Part shown: one piece after another, positions 24,743-34,409 of the stretch | How positions within the stretch are numbered: the first letter of the stretch is position 1 | Layout: each line of letters begins with the position of its first letter | Assembly (NCBI RefSeq): GCF_002285795.1 | Contig: NZ_CP022961.1 | Location: 5,708,001 to 5,772,000, forward strand | Direction of reading: 5' to 3' | DNA: 64,000 bases | From: Plantactinospora sp. KBS50 | GTDB taxonomy: Bacteria > Actinomycetota > Actinomycetes > Mycobacteriales > Micromonosporaceae | The notes under the pieces: generated by a model | The model's database searches: none | What the model was told of the DNA's origin: nothing | Seen by the model: only the letters and a program-made list of their open reading frames with translations | Translations under genes and position numbers: made by a program

Positions 24743-25530
24743 CTAGAAGTCGCCTCCGAAGTCGCCGCCGCCGAAGTCGCCACCGCCGAAGTCGCCACCG
24801 CCGCCCCAGTCGCCGGAGTCGGCGAAGTCCTGGCCGCCGTCGCCCCCGCCGTCCCCGCCACCGTCACCGTCTCCGAAGCCGTCTTGGAAACCCTCCTGGT
24901 AGCCGGCCTCGTAGCTGTGCCCCGGGTCGCCCCAGGCGGGCGAGAAGAGCGCGTCGGCGATCAGCATCCCGCCGACCACACCCGCCCCGGCGCCGAGGGC
25001 GGTCTTCCACCAGGGGGTCGAGTACCACCCGGCGGGCACCGGCCGGCCCTGGTAGCGGCCGCCCGGGTAGTAGTACGGGGTGTCCTGTCCCGGCTGCGGG
25101 CCGGCCCGGAACGTCTGCCCCTGCACGTCGACCTCGCGTTCCTTGGTCAGCTGCCCGACCCCGCGGGCGGCGGCCAACGCCGGCAGCTCGGGACCCGGAT
25201 CGATGCCCATGGCGGTCCGGGCGGCGCGGATGTAGGTCAGACCCTCCAGCGCGGTTTCCCGGGCGAGTTCGAACTGCTTGGCCGTCCGGGCCTGTTCCAG
25301 CTGGCTGCCGGCCGCGTTGTACCGCTCCCCCGCGTCGACGAGCGCCTGCCGTACCGCCGGCTCGTCACCGTGCAGGTTCATCAACTGCCCACCAAGGCGC
25401 TCGTACCAGCGCTGCGCCTCGGCGCGGGCGTCCGCCAGCGCCGCGGCTTCTCGCGACCTGCCCCTCGACGCCAGAACACGAACGCACCTCCGAGCATCAA
25501 CAGCAACACGACCAGCAGGACACCATCCAT
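24743..25530 (-). CDS. Membrane-anchored protein with Gly/Asp-rich C-terminus (frameshifted)
   Basis: Starting at ATG 25530, the frame encodes MDGVLLVVLLLMLGGAFVFW followed by RR, an N-terminal membrane anchor. At the G run (CCCC on the plus strand, 25461-25464) the frame shifts. One extra base restores about 262 residues continuing SREAAALADARAEAQRWYER. The middle is a helical, possibly coiled-coil region (AGSQLEQARTAKQFELARET). Then come a second hydrophobic stretch (WKTALGAGAGVVGGMLIADAL) and a tail of GYQEGFQDGFGDGDGGG and GGGDFGGGDF repeats. I know similar actinobacterial proteins without assigned function. It is divergent from rmuC, with 54 bases between starts. Confidence 0.65.
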
Positions 25531-25584
25531 CCCTGAACGGTACCCAGCGCTGTCCCGTCGCAGGAAACTGGCAAGCTTGCCTGG

Positions 25585-26772
25585 ATGGATGCCTCGACGG
25601 TGGCCGTGGTGCTGATCTGCCTTGCAGTCGGCGCGGCGCTCGGATGGTTCGCCGGGCGTGCCCGGTCCGCTGCGCAGATTGCCCGGCTGGAGGCCACTCT
25701 GCAGGCCACCCGGGACGGTGAGGGCCGGCTGGAGCAGTCGATGCGGGCACTGTCCTACGAGGCCACGGCCCAGTCGCAGGAGGCGGTCGCGCGGGCGGTG
25801 GCACCGCTGCACGAGACGCTGCGCCGGTACGAGCTGCGGGTGGCCGAGCTGGAACGCGAGCGGGTCGACGCGTACGCCGAACTGCGCGAGCAGGTCCGCG
25901 CGATGAGCACGGTCTCCGGTGAGCTGCGCACCGAGACCAAGCAGCTCGTCGCGGCGCTGCGTGCCCCGCAGGTGCGCGGCCGGTGGGGTGAGCACCAGCT
26001 CCGGCGGATCGTGGAGGCGGCCGGCATGCTGGAGCACTGCGACTTCGCCGAGCAGGTCACCGCGAGCGCCGACGGTCAGGGCGTGGTACGCCCCGACCTG
26101 GTGGTCCGGCTGCACGGAGGCCGGTCGGTGGTGGTGGACGCGAAGGCGCCGTTCGACGCGTACCTGTCCGCCATGGAGGCCCGGGACGAGCGGACCCGCA
26201 ACGGCCAGCTCGACGCGCACGCCCGGGCGCTGCGCTCGCACGTGGACGCCCTGTCGGCCAAGTCGTACTGGGCGGCCTTCCCGTCCGCGCCCGAGTTCGT
26301 GGTGCTGTTCGTGCCGGCGGACCCGTTCCTGGACGTGGCGCTGCAACGGGACCCGACGCTGCTGGAGCACGCCTTCGCCCGCAACATCGTGCTGGCCACC
26401 CCGGCCACGCTGGTGGCGCTGCTGCGGACGGTGGCCTACGCCTGGCGGCAGGAGGCGCTGGCCCGCAACGCGGTGGCCGTGCACGAGCTGGCCCGCGAGC
26501 TGTACGGCCGGCTGTCCACTCTGGGCGACCACGTGAGCCGGCTGGGCAACGCCCTCGGTACGGCGGTGACCGCGTACAACCGGGCGGTGGGCTCGCTGGA
26601 GGCGCGGGTCCTGGTCAGCGCGCGCAAGCTCGCCGATCTCGGCGTCTCCGGCACGGAGTTGGTGGCTCCGCCGCAGGTGGAGCTGGCTCCCCGGGCGCCG
26701 CAGGCGCCGGAGTTGGTGGACCGGTCGATGGCTGACGCCGAGGAGCACCGGTTGCTTCGCGACAATTACTAA
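25585..26772 (+). CDS. rmuC: DNA recombination protein RmuC
   Basis: A 395-residue protein. An N-terminal membrane helix (STVAVVLICLAVGAALGWFAG) is followed by a coiled-coil (residues about 25-110). The RmuC domain then carries the nuclease-like core: GRWGEHQLRRIVEAAGM, then VVRLHGGRSVVVDAKAPFDAYL. DAKAPF is the conserved PD-(D/E)XK-like strand, and FVPADPFLDVAL follows. RmuC limits inversions at short repeats. Length is normal for actinobacteria. The ATG at 25585 begins the membrane helix directly. Nothing suggests an operon. Confidence 0.93.
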   Translation: MDASTVAVVLICLAVGAALGWFAGRARSAAQIARLEATLQATRDGEGRLEQSMRALSYEATAQSQEAVARAVAPLHETLRRYELRVAELERERVDAYAELREQVRAMSTVSGELRTETKQLVAALRAPQVRGRWGEHQLRRIVEAAGMLEHCDFAEQVTASADGQGVVRPDLVVRLHGGRSVVVDAKAPFDAYLSAMEARDERTRNGQLDAHARALRSHVDALSAKSYWAAFPSAPEFVVLFVPADPFLDVALQRDPTLLEHAFARNIVLATPATLVALLRTVAYAWRQEALARNAVAVHELARELYGRLSTLGDHVSRLGNALGTAVTAYNRAVGSLEARVLVSARKLADLGVSGTELVAPPQVELAPRAPQAPELVDRSMADAEEHRLLRDNY

Positions 26773-26840
26773 TGTCGATCGCACTATGTCACGGCGCCAT
26801 CACAACGCCGCCCACGGTAGTGACACATGGCCGCCGATGA

Positions 26841-29800
26841 ATGAAGGATGCGTCACACCCGCCCCACGTCGATGGGGCCTCTTCTGGAGGAAGAGACGGT
26901 GACCAACCCCCGAACTGGACCCGGCGCGCCTGCGCCGGACTCCTCACCTCCGTCCTGGCGGTCGGCGCGGCGGCGCTTGCCGGCGGCGCGAGCGCCAGCG
27001 CCGACCCGGCGAACGATCCGGACACCCTGAAGGACTCCCCCGCGCGTACCCTCGGCGCGCACGACATGGACCTGCTGGCCACGGCGAAGGCCAAGCGCCA
27101 GAAGACCGTCATGCTGATCATCGCCACCGACAAGGGGCGGGCCAGGGAGGTCGCGAGCGGGCTCGCGAAGCTCGGCGGCACCGTCGGCAAGGAGGTCGAC
27201 GCCGTCGGCTACGTCCGCGCGCAGGTGCCGACGGCCGCCGTGCTCAAGGCCGCGAAGCTGCCCGGTGTGACGGCGGTCGACCTCGACGAGACCATTCCGC
27301 TGCCGAAGCCGGAGCCGGTGACCGCGGCCGACGGCAGCGCCGGCACCGTCGCCGTCGACGCACCGGGACCGGACACCCCGGCGGCCAACCCGTACCTGCC
27401 GACGAACGAGACGGGTGCCGTCTCCTTCAAGCGGGCGCACCCGGAGTGGGACGGCCGGGGCGTGACCATCGGCATCATGGACTCCGGCGTCGACCTGGAC
27501 AACCCCGCCCTCCAGACCACCTCCACCGGAGAGCGGAAGATCGTCGACTGGTTCACCGCCACCGACCCGATCTACGACGGCGACGGCACCTGGCGGGCCA
27601 TGCTCACCGAGGTCACCGGCCCGACGTTCAGCTACGCCGGGGCCACCTGGACCGCGCCGGCCGGCACGTGGCGGGTCAACCGGTTCTCCGAGTCGATCAC
27701 GGCCGGCGGCGACCCCGGCGGCGACGTGAACCGGGACGGCGACACCACCGACACCTTCGGGATCCTCTACGACCCGGTCAGCCACGACATCCGGGTGGAC
27801 ACCAACCAGAACAACGACTTCACCGACGACGCCGTCATGCGGCCGTACCGGGAGCGGTACGACGTGGGCCACTTCGGCACCGACGACCCGGCCACCCCGC
27901 TCCGCGAGCAGATGCCGTTCACCGTGGAGTACCGGCAGGACGTCGACCTCAGCCCCTACGGCGGCCCGTACGTGGGGCAGACGACCGACTTCGTCAACAT
28001 CGGCATCGTCGAGGCGCAGCACGGATCGCACGTGGCCGGCATCACGGCGGCGTACAACATGTTCGGCAACGCCGAGTTCAACGGTGCGGCGCCGGGCGCC
28101 AAGCTGGTCTCGGCCCGGGCCTGTAGCTGGAGCGGCGGCTGCACCTACGCGGCGCTTACCGACGGCATGGTCGAGCTGGTGGTCAACCGGCACGTCGACG
28201 TGGTCAACATGTCGATCGGCGGCCTGCCGGCGCTCAACGACGCCAACAACGCGCGGGCGCAGCTCTACGACCGCCTGATCGACGACTACGGGGTGCAGAT
28301 GTTCATCTCGGCCGGCAACTCCGGGCCGGGTGTGAACACCGTGGGCGACCCGTCCGTGGCCACCAACGTGGTGAGCGTCGCCGCCGGCATCAGCCGGGCG
28401 ACCTGGCTGGCCAACTACGGCTCGGTCACCCGCACGCCGTACCAGTTGTTCAACTTCTCGTCCCGCGGACCGCGTGAGGACGGCGGTTTCAAGCCGAACA
28501 TCACCGCGCCCGGCTCGGCGATCTCCACCACCCCGCTCTGGCAGGCGGGGGCGCCCGTACCGGACGCCGGCTACTCGTTGCCGCCCGGCTACTCGATGCT
28601 GAACGGCACCTCGATGGCCGCGCCGGAGGCGACCGGCGCCGCGGCGCTGCTGCTGTCGGCCGCCAAGGCCACCGACCGGGGTGTCACCCCGGCCGCGCTG
28701 CGGCGGGCCATCTACAGCTCGGCCAGGTGGATCGACGGCGCCCCGGCGTACGGCCAGGGCTACGGCCAGTTCAACGTCCCGGGCGCCTGGGCGCTGCTGC
28801 GTACCGGGATCGAGACCCGGACCTACACCTCCCAGGCTCCGGTCTGCACCCCGCTGTCGGACTACCTGGCCACGCCCGGCAAGGGCACGGGCATCTACAA
28901 CCGGTGCTCGGCCGGCGCGGGCGGGCAGCGGCCCGGGGTCGCCAAGACCTATACCGTGAAGATCACCCGTACCTCGGGGCCGACCAGGACGGTCAAGCAC
29001 GACCTGAGCTGGGTGGGCAACGACGGGACCTTCAAGGCGCCCAAGCACGTGGCACTGCCGCTCAACAAGACCGTCAAGATCCAGGTGACCGCGAAGGGCG
29101 ACGCGGGGGCGCACGGGGCGATCCTGCGGGTCGACGACCCGGCCACCCCCGCGGTGGACTTCGAGGTCATGGCGAGCGTGGTGATCGGCAACCAGGTCAA
29201 GCGGCCGGACTTCGCCTACTCCGCCGCCGGCTCGGTCGACCGGAACCTGACCCGATCCTACTTCGTCACCGTGCCCGAGGGCGCCGCCGCGCTCCAGGTG
29301 AACCTCTCCGGCATCGCGACCGGTTCGCAGACCCGGTTCATCGCGATCAACCCGTACGGCGTGCCGGTGGAGAGCACCGCGTCCACGGCCTGCTTCACCA
29401 ACTACTCGGATGCGAACGTCTGCAATCCGCAGGAACGCGACTACCAGAACCCGCTGCCGGGGATCTGGGAGATCGAGGTCGAGGCGCGGCGGACCTCGCC
29501 GGCGCTGAACAACCCGTTCCAGCTCACCGCCCGCGTGCAGGGCGTCACGGTCGACCCGGCCGTGCTCGACCTGCCCAGCGTCACCGCGGGTGAACCCACC
29601 CCGGTGACCTGGACGGTGACCAACGCCTTCGGGCCGGTCACCGTGCACGGCGAGGGCGGCCCGCTCGGCAGTTCGGCCGCCGGCCGGCCGAGCATCGCCG
29701 ACGGCGAGACGCAGACGTTCCAGGTCACGGTGCCGGCCGGGGCCACCCGGCTGGACATCGGGATCAAGAACCCGAGCGACCCGAGTGCCGACCTCGATCT

Positions 29801-30161
29801 CTACGTCCGCAGGGACGGGGTCGAGGTGGGCCGGTCCGCGGACGGCGACTCCGACGAGTCGGTCTCGATCGCCAACCCGGCGCCGGGAACGTACGAGATC
29901 GAGATCGACGGCTACTCGGTGCCGGCCGGCACCACCGAGTACGACTACCGGGACGTGTTCTACTCGCCCTCGCTGGGCAGCGTCTCGGTGTCGCCCTCGA
30001 CCGTGACCCTCGGGTACGGCGACAGCGCCACGATCAGCGGCACGGTCACCGCCGACGCGGCGCCCGAGTCGGGCCGGCAGTTGTTCGGCGAGGTGCGGGT
30101 GGTCACCGATGAGGGCGCGGTCGTCGGCCGCGGCGCCGTCACCATCGGCAGCGTCGGCTAG
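26841..30161 (+). CDS. Large secreted subtilisin-family (S8) serine peptidase
   Basis: The uninterrupted frame gives 1,106 residues. Catalytic residues are Asp in GIMDSGVDLDNP, His in QHGSHVAG and Ser in GTSMAAPEATG. A large insert lies between Asp and His, as in tripeptidyl-peptidase-II-like S8 enzymes. A signal peptide (ACAGLLTSVLAVGAAALAGGASASA) and an inhibitor-like propeptide precede the catalytic domain. The C-terminal 450 residues are beta-sandwich domains, including a pre-peptidase-like DLDLYVRRDG segment. The translation start is doubtful. ATG 26841 lacks a ribosome site, whereas GTG 26899 has GGAGG eight bases upstream and would join this frame if one C were missing from the run 26907-26911. 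Confidence 0.9.
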   Translation: MKDASHPPHVDGASSGGRDGDQPPNWTRRACAGLLTSVLAVGAAALAGGASASADPANDPDTLKDSPARTLGAHDMDLLATAKAKRQKTVMLIIATDKGRAREVASGLAKLGGTVGKEVDAVGYVRAQVPTAAVLKAAKLPGVTAVDLDETIPLPKPEPVTAADGSAGTVAVDAPGPDTPAANPYLPTNETGAVSFKRAHPEWDGRGVTIGIMDSGVDLDNPALQTTSTGERKIVDWFTATDPIYDGDGTWRAMLTEVTGPTFSYAGATWTAPAGTWRVNRFSESITAGGDPGGDVNRDGDTTDTFGILYDPVSHDIRVDTNQNNDFTDDAVMRPYRERYDVGHFGTDDPATPLREQMPFTVEYRQDVDLSPYGGPYVGQTTDFVNIGIVEAQHGSHVAGITAAYNMFGNAEFNGAAPGAKLVSARACSWSGGCTYAALTDGMVELVVNRHVDVVNMSIGGLPALNDANNARAQLYDRLIDDYGVQMFISAGNSGPGVNTVGDPSVATNVVSVAAGISRATWLANYGSVTRTPYQLFNFSSRGPREDGGFKPNITAPGSAISTTPLWQAGAPVPDAGYSLPPGYSMLNGTSMAAPEATGAAALLLSAAKATDRGVTPAALRRAIYSSARWIDGAPAYGQGYGQFNVPGAWALLRTGIETRTYTSQAPVCTPLSDYLATPGKGTGIYNRCSAGAGGQRPGVAKTYTVKITRTSGPTRTVKHDLSWVGNDGTFKAPKHVALPLNKTVKIQVTAKGDAGAHGAILRVDDPATPAVDFEVMASVVIGNQVKRPDFAYSAAGSVDRNLTRSYFVTVPEGAAALQVNLSGIATGSQTRFIAINPYGVPVESTASTACFTNYSDANVCNPQERDYQNPLPGIWEIEVEARRTSPALNNPFQLTARVQGVTVDPAVLDLPSVTAGEPTPVTWTVTNAFGPVTVHGEGGPLGSSAAGRPSIADGETQTFQVTVPAGATRLDIGIKNPSDPSADLDLYVRRDGVEVGRSADGDSDESVSIANPAPGTYEIEIDGYSVPAGTTEYDYRDVFYSPSLGSVSVSPSTVTLGYGDSATISGTVTADAAPESGRQLFGEVRVVTDEGAVVGRGAVTIGSVG

Positions 30162-30182
30162 GACGCGCCTGCCGCAGCTGCG

Positions 30183-30216
30183 CGGAGCCCGCCACCGGAC
30201 CAGGTGGCGGGCTCCG
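30183..30216 (+). terminator. Terminator hairpin of the S8 peptidase gene
   Basis: CGGAGCCCGCCACC (30183-30196) pairs perfectly with 30203-30216 around a 6-base loop, 22 bases after the stop. It is followed by a mildly T-rich stretch. Because the next gene converges, it can serve both directions. Confidence 0.8.
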
Positions 30217-30274
30217 TCCGATCTTCGTTGCCGTTGCGCTGCCGGACCCGAAAGCGCGGGTCAGGAGGCGCGGG

Positions 30275-30721
30275 TCAGGAGGCGCGGGCGCTCTCCACCA
30301 CCAGCGGGGTGCCCTGCTGGCAGGTGGTCACCATGTCCGGCTGCACCTGCCCGTCGACGCTGACGCTCGCCCCGGGCTTCAGGACGTCCCGGGGACCGCC
30401 CACCAGCAGGTAGCCGTTCAGCAGGAGGCAGTTGCCCTCGACCCCGGGGGCGATGGTGCCGGTGATCGTGACGCGGGCGCCCGGGGTGGGGTTGGTGGGC
30501 GGCTTGGGCGGCCGCACGGTCTGCGGCGGGGACTTCGGCCGGGGCGAGGAGACGGGCGGCTCGCTGGGACCGCTGGAGCCGCTGGGGGTGGCGGACGGAA
30601 CGCTGGTCACCGGGGAACCTCCGGACCGGGTCGGTGCGGGCGCGGGGGTCCCGTCGCCGCAGCCTCCGAGGGTGAGACCGGCGACGACGAGGGCTGCGGC
30701 CAGCCACGTGGTTCTGCTCAT
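30275..30721 (-). CDS. Small lipoprotein of unknown function
   Basis: A 148-residue lipoprotein. MSRTTWLAAALVVAGLTLGG then Cys21 forms the signal and lipobox. A Ser/Pro/Thr-rich tether (residues about 25-80) leads to a compact beta-strand domain of about 65 residues (ARVTITGTIAPGVEGNCLLL, then GYLLVGGPRDVLKPGASVSV). Its pattern is like an OB-fold, with two Cys that could form a disulphide. No partner is evident. It sits downstream of ispH on the same strand but 43 bases away. The role is unknown. Confidence 0.75.
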   Translation of the reverse strand: MSRTTWLAAALVVAGLTLGGCGDGTPAPAPTRSGGSPVTSVPSATPSGSSGPSEPPVSSPRPKSPPQTVRPPKPPTNPTPGARVTITGTIAPGVEGNCLLLNGYLLVGGPRDVLKPGASVSVDGQVQPDMVTTCQQGTPLVVESARAS

Positions 30722-30763
30722 GCCACCTTTGACGGTACGACCCCGGCCGCGCGTTCCCGGCCC

Positions 30764-31801
30764 TCAGCGCTCGTCGATGCTGGCCGCCAGCGCCGCCGCC
30801 TCCTGCGCCCGGCGCGCCTCGGCGGCCTTCATGTCCCGCTTCAACTCGCGCGGCAGCGCGAACGTCAGGTGTTCGTCGGCGGTGGTCACCTCGGCCACGT
30901 CGGTGAAGCCGCGCTCGGCCAGGTGGTCGAGCACCTGCATGACCAGGTCGTCCGGGACGCTCGCCCCCGAGGTCAGGCCGACCGTGCCCGCACCGGCGAG
31001 CCATTCGTCCCGGATCTCGGACGCGTAGTCGATCAGGTGCCCGGCCCGGGCGCCGGCGTCCAACGCCACCTCGACGAGGCGGACCGAGTTGGAGGAGTTG
31101 CGCGAGCCGACCACCAGCACCACGTCGCAGTCCGGGGCGATCTGCTTCACCACGTGCTGCCGGTTGGAGGTGGCGTAGCAGATGTCGTCGCTGGGCGGGG
31201 ACTGCAGCAGCGGCAGCCGGCGCTTGAGCCGGGCCACGGTCTCCAGCGTCTCGTCCACCGACAGGGTGGTCTGGGAGAGCCAGACGACCTTCTCCGGATC
31301 CCGCACGGTGATGCTGTCGGCGTGCTCGGGGCCGTCCACCAGTTGGATGTGCGCGGGGGCCTCGCCGGCGGTGCCGATGACCTCCTCGTGGCCCTCGTGG
31401 CCGATGAGCAGGATGTCGTAGTCCTCCGCGGCGAACCGGCGGGCCTCCTGGTGCACCTTCGTGACCAGCGGGCAGGTGGCGTCGATCGCCCGCAGGGAGC
31501 GGGTGCGGGCCTGCTCGTACACCTCCGGGGCGACGCCGTGCGCCGAGAAGATCACGATGGCCCCCTCGGGGACCTCCTCGTTCTCCTCCACGAAGATCGC
31601 GCCCTGCCGCTCCAGAGTCGAGACGACGTGCTTGTTGTGCACGATCTGTTTCCGTACGTAGATGGGTGCGCCGTAGAGCTTGAGCGCCTCCTCGACGGTC
31701 TGCACCGCCCGGTCGACCCCCGCGCAGTAGCCGCGGGGCTTCGCCAGGAGCACACGCTTGCCGGTCCGGGATGTCACCTGAGCGTCGGTCACGTACCCCA
31801 T
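30764..31801 (-). CDS. ispH: 4-hydroxy-3-methylbut-2-enyl diphosphate reductase
   Basis: A 345-residue enzyme, the last step of the MEP isoprenoid pathway, which reduces HMBPP to IPP and DMAPP. The three cluster cysteines are in [21 protein letters not shown] and [12 protein letters not shown]. The HNKHVV and [14 protein letters not shown] motifs are also present. ATG 31801 gives [20 protein letters not shown]. An internal GTG nine bases later is also possible. The C-terminus has an Ala/Arg-rich helix beyond the core. It is divergent from xseA with 57 bases between starts, a common actinobacterial arrangement. Confidence 0.95.
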   Translation of the reverse strand: MGYVTDAQVTSRTGKRVLLAKPRGYCAGVDRAVQTVEEALKLYGAPIYVRKQIVHNKHVVSTLERQGAIFVEENEEVPEGAIVIFSAHGVAPEVYEQARTRSLRAIDATCPLVTKVHQEARRFAAEDYDILLIGHEGHEEVIGTAGEAPAHIQLVDGPEHADSITVRDPEKVVWLSQTTLSVDETLETVARLKRRLPLLQSPPSDDICYATSNRQHVVKQIAPDCDVVLVVGSRNSSNSVRLVEVALDAGARAGHLIDYASEIRDEWLAGAGTVGLTSGASVPDDLVMQVLDHLAERGFTDVAEVTTADEHLTFALPRELKRDMKAAEARRAQEAAALAASIDER

Positions 31802-31858
31802 CCTACGTTCCCGGCCCGCCCCGACCGGATCTGGCGAGGCGGCCCGTAGGCTGGCCGG

Positions 31859-33082
31859 GTGGCCGCCCCCGACATTCCGCCCAGCAGTTCCGACCAGCCG
31901 TGGCCGGTCCGGGTGGTCAGCCAGAAGCTGAGCGCGTGGATCGCCAAGCTGGGCTGGGTCTGGGTGGACGGCCAGGTGGCGCAGATCAGCCGGCGCCCCG
32001 GTGCGGCCACGGTCTTCCTCACCCTGCGCGACCCGTCGGCGGACCTCAGCCTCACCGTCACCACGAACCGGGACGTCCTCGACTCCGGCGCTCCCGAGCT
32101 GCGCGAGGGGGCGCGGATCGTCCTGCACGCCCGGCCGGAGTTCTACGCCGCCCGCGGCACCCTCAGCCTGCGGGCCGACCAGGTCCGGCAGGTCGGGCTC
32201 GGCGAGCTGCTGGCCCGGCTGGAGAAGCTCAAGAAGCTGCTCGCCGCCGAGGGCCTGTTCGACCGGTCCCGCAAGCGGCGCCCGCCGTTCCTGCCCGGCC
32301 GGGTCGGGCTGATCACCGGCCGCGCCTCGGCCGCCGAGCGCGACGTGCTGAGCAACGCCCGGCGGCGCTGGCCGTCCGTGGAGTTCCGGACCATGAACGT
32401 CGCGGTGCAGGGGCCCTCGGCCGTGCCGCAGATCCTCGACGCGCTCGCGGTGCTGGACGCCGACGAGAGCGTCGACGTGATCATCCTGGCCCGGGGCGGC
32501 GGCGGGGTCGAGGACCTGTTGCCGTTCTCCGACGAGGCGCTGTGCCGCGCCGTGTTCGCCTGCCGCACGCCGGTGGTGAGCGCGATCGGGCACGAGACCG
32601 ACACGCCGCTGGTGGACTACGTCGCCGACGTCCGCGCCTCCACCCCCACCGACGCGGCCAAGCGGATCGTGCCGGATCTGGGCGAGGAACTGCGGCTGAT
32701 CCGGCAGGCCCGGCAGCGCCTCGACCGCGCCGTCACGGGCTTCATCGACCGCGAGTCGCACCGGCTCGACGGGCTGCGCTCCCGGCCGGTGCTGGCCCGG
32801 CCGCAGGTCATGCTGGATCAGCGGGCCGGCGACGCCGCGGCGCTGCGCGACCGCGGCCGGCGCTGCCTGGACCACCGGCTCGCCGGCGCCGAGGGCGAGT
32901 TGCGGCACACCCTCGCCCGGCTGCGGGCGCTCTCCCCCGCCGCGACGCTGGACCGGGGGTACGCGATCGTCCAGCGCGCCGACGGGCAGGTGGTCCGCGC
33001 TGCGGCCGAGGTCGGCAAGGGTGACCAGATCCGGGTACGCCTCGCCGAGGGCGAGTTGGCCGCCACCGTGGACGCGCCCTGA
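31859..33082 (+). CDS. xseA: Exodeoxyribonuclease VII large subunit
   Basis: A 407-residue protein starting at GTG 31859. It has an N-terminal OB-fold ([23 protein letters not shown]), a catalytic core with [48 protein letters not shown] and [24 protein letters not shown], and a shortened helical C-terminus ending [17 protein letters not shown]. Exonuclease VII trims single-stranded DNA from both ends. The small subunit gene follows 39 bases downstream. The length is somewhat below E. coli XseA but normal for actinobacteria. Confidence 0.95.
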   Translation: MAAPDIPPSSSDQPWPVRVVSQKLSAWIAKLGWVWVDGQVAQISRRPGAATVFLTLRDPSADLSLTVTTNRDVLDSGAPELREGARIVLHARPEFYAARGTLSLRADQVRQVGLGELLARLEKLKKLLAAEGLFDRSRKRRPPFLPGRVGLITGRASAAERDVLSNARRRWPSVEFRTMNVAVQGPSAVPQILDALAVLDADESVDVIILARGGGGVEDLLPFSDEALCRAVFACRTPVVSAIGHETDTPLVDYVADVRASTPTDAAKRIVPDLGEELRLIRQARQRLDRAVTGFIDRESHRLDGLRSRPVLARPQVMLDQRAGDAAALRDRGRRCLDHRLAGAEGELRHTLARLRALSPAATLDRGYAIVQRADGQVVRAAAEVGKGDQIRVRLAEGELAATVDAP

Positions 33083-33121
33083 GCCGCTGCCGGACCGGCG
33101 ATGTGCTGAGATGGGACGGCC

Positions 33122-33349
33122 ATGGCTGAGCAGAAGACGAACGGGACCGAGCCGGACGAGCGGCTGAGCTACGAGCAGGCCCGCGCCGAGTTGGCGTCGG
33201 TGGTCGAGCGGCTGGAGGCCGGCGGCACGTCGCTGGAGGATTCCCTCGCGCTCTGGGAGCGCGGGGAGCGGCTGGCCGGGATCTGCCAGCGCTGGCTGGA
33301 CGGCGCCCGGGAGCGGATCGAGGCGGCCCGCCAGGCGCCGTCGGACTGA
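33122..33349 (+). CDS. xseB: Exodeoxyribonuclease VII small subunit
   Basis: A 75-residue helical protein with the family pattern [20 protein letters not shown] then [20 protein letters not shown]. It coats the helical stalk of XseA and stimulates its activity. It directly follows xseA on the same strand. A strong palindrome lies downstream. Confidence 0.95.
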   Translation: MAEQKTNGTEPDERLSYEQARAELASVVERLEAGGTSLEDSLALWERGERLAGICQRWLDGARERIEAARQAPSD

Positions 33350-33435
33350 CCCGCGTCACAGGCGCCAACGCACGACGGCGCGCAGCTCGGACCGGCGCCG
33401 CACGCGCGCGGGACGGACCGACCGGCATCGACGCG

Positions 33436-33470
33436 GACGGCGGACCGGGTCCGCGGCCCGGTCCGCCGTC
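33436..33470. terminator. Bidirectional terminator hairpin between xseB and lipoprotein gene
   Basis: GACGGCGGACCGGG (33436-33449) pairs perfectly with 33457-33470 around a 7-base loop. It lies between two convergent genes, 87 bases after the xseB stop and 20 bases from the stop of the leftward gene. Confidence 0.75.
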
Positions 33471-33489
33471 CGCCGTCCGTGTACCGCCG

Positions 33490-34335
33490 TCAGCGGTTGA
33501 ACAACTGGTACAGCTCCGGCGGCGCCTCCTGGGTCTCGCTCGCCGCGGGCTTCTGGGCCGGCGTCGCGGCACCGTAGTCCGAGTAGCTGATCTTCAGCTC
33601 CCGCGCCTTGGTCTGGGCCGTGGTCGGGACCTGGATGGCCAGGTTGGTCAGCCGGCCCTGCTCGTCCACCATCGCGGTGAACGGCACCGAGGTGGCCCGG
33701 TCGCCGAGCGCCGCGACCAGGGCCTGATCGGCCAGCCGGGACCCGCTCGTCCTGGTCAGGTCGATGATGCCGGCGTACTGGCCGGTGGCGGTCTGCCCGA
33801 CGCTCACCACCGCCCGCGCCAGCCCCTCGCTGCCGGCCGGGTCCAGTTGGTCGAAGTTGAAGATCAGGTCCTGGCTGTCCTTCGCCCGGGCCGGGTCGAT
33901 GTGCAGGTACCTGCCGGAGTACTGCTTCAGCGCGGGCACCGCGTCGGCCGCCGCGCCGTCGAAGGTGACCCTCACCCAGGTGTCCGGCTCGATGTAGATC
34001 AGGTCGAGGTCCATCGCGAGGTCCGAGGTCGCGTCGCCCAGCCCGCTGTGCAGTTGCGCGCTGTGGCTCGGCTTGTGCACCGTGCCGGTCGCGGTCGTCC
34101 CGCCGGAGTCGAGGCTGAACCGGAAGTTGCCGTTGCCGATCTCCCGGGTCGCGTCGAGCAGCGTCTGCTTCGCGTCGCCCGGCGCGGCCGACGTTGTCGC
34201 GCTCGGTGCGATGCCCACGGACGGCGTGGCCGAGGATTCCGCGTCGGACTCGGCGCCGGGTTGTTTGCAGGCGGTAAGGCCGGGAACGAGCATCGCGGCG
34301 GTCAGCCCGACGACGCTCCACCGTCGGATGTTCAC
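33490..34335 (-). CDS. LppX/LprAFG-like lipoprotein
   Basis: A 281-residue lipoprotein. MNIRRWSVVGLTAAMLVPGL then TAC places the acylated Cys at 23. A Ser/Ala/Thr tether is followed by a beta-half-barrel pattern (FRFSLDSGGTTATGTVHK, LIYIEPDTWVRVTF, GQYAGIIDLTRTSG, VPFTAMVDEQGRLTNLAIQV). It resembles the mycobacterial LppX/LprG fold, which carries lipids across the envelope. The ligand in this organism is unknown. The C-terminal tail (AAPTPAQKPAASETQEAPPE-like) is low complexity. The next gene downstream is convergent (xseB). Confidence 0.7.
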   Translation of the reverse strand: MNIRRWSVVGLTAAMLVPGLTACKQPGAESDAESSATPSVGIAPSATTSAAPGDAKQTLLDATREIGNGNFRFSLDSGGTTATGTVHKPSHSAQLHSGLGDATSDLAMDLDLIYIEPDTWVRVTFDGAAADAVPALKQYSGRYLHIDPARAKDSQDLIFNFDQLDPAGSEGLARAVVSVGQTATGQYAGIIDLTRTSGSRLADQALVAALGDRATSVPFTAMVDEQGRLTNLAIQVPTTAQTKARELKISYSDYGAATPAQKPAASETQEAPPELYQLFNR

Positions 34336-34409
34336 GTGGCCTCCAGTGGTCGTCCGGCGGCCGGGCCGCCGGAGGCGGGGCGACGGGCCCCACCGGCACG
34401 TCGCTCGGG

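Noticed and set aside
26853-29648. A 931-codon minus-strand frame opposite the S8 peptidase gene
   Set aside because: It is a shadow of the peptidase codons. Composition is Arg/Val/Gly-rich and there is no ribosome site or motif.
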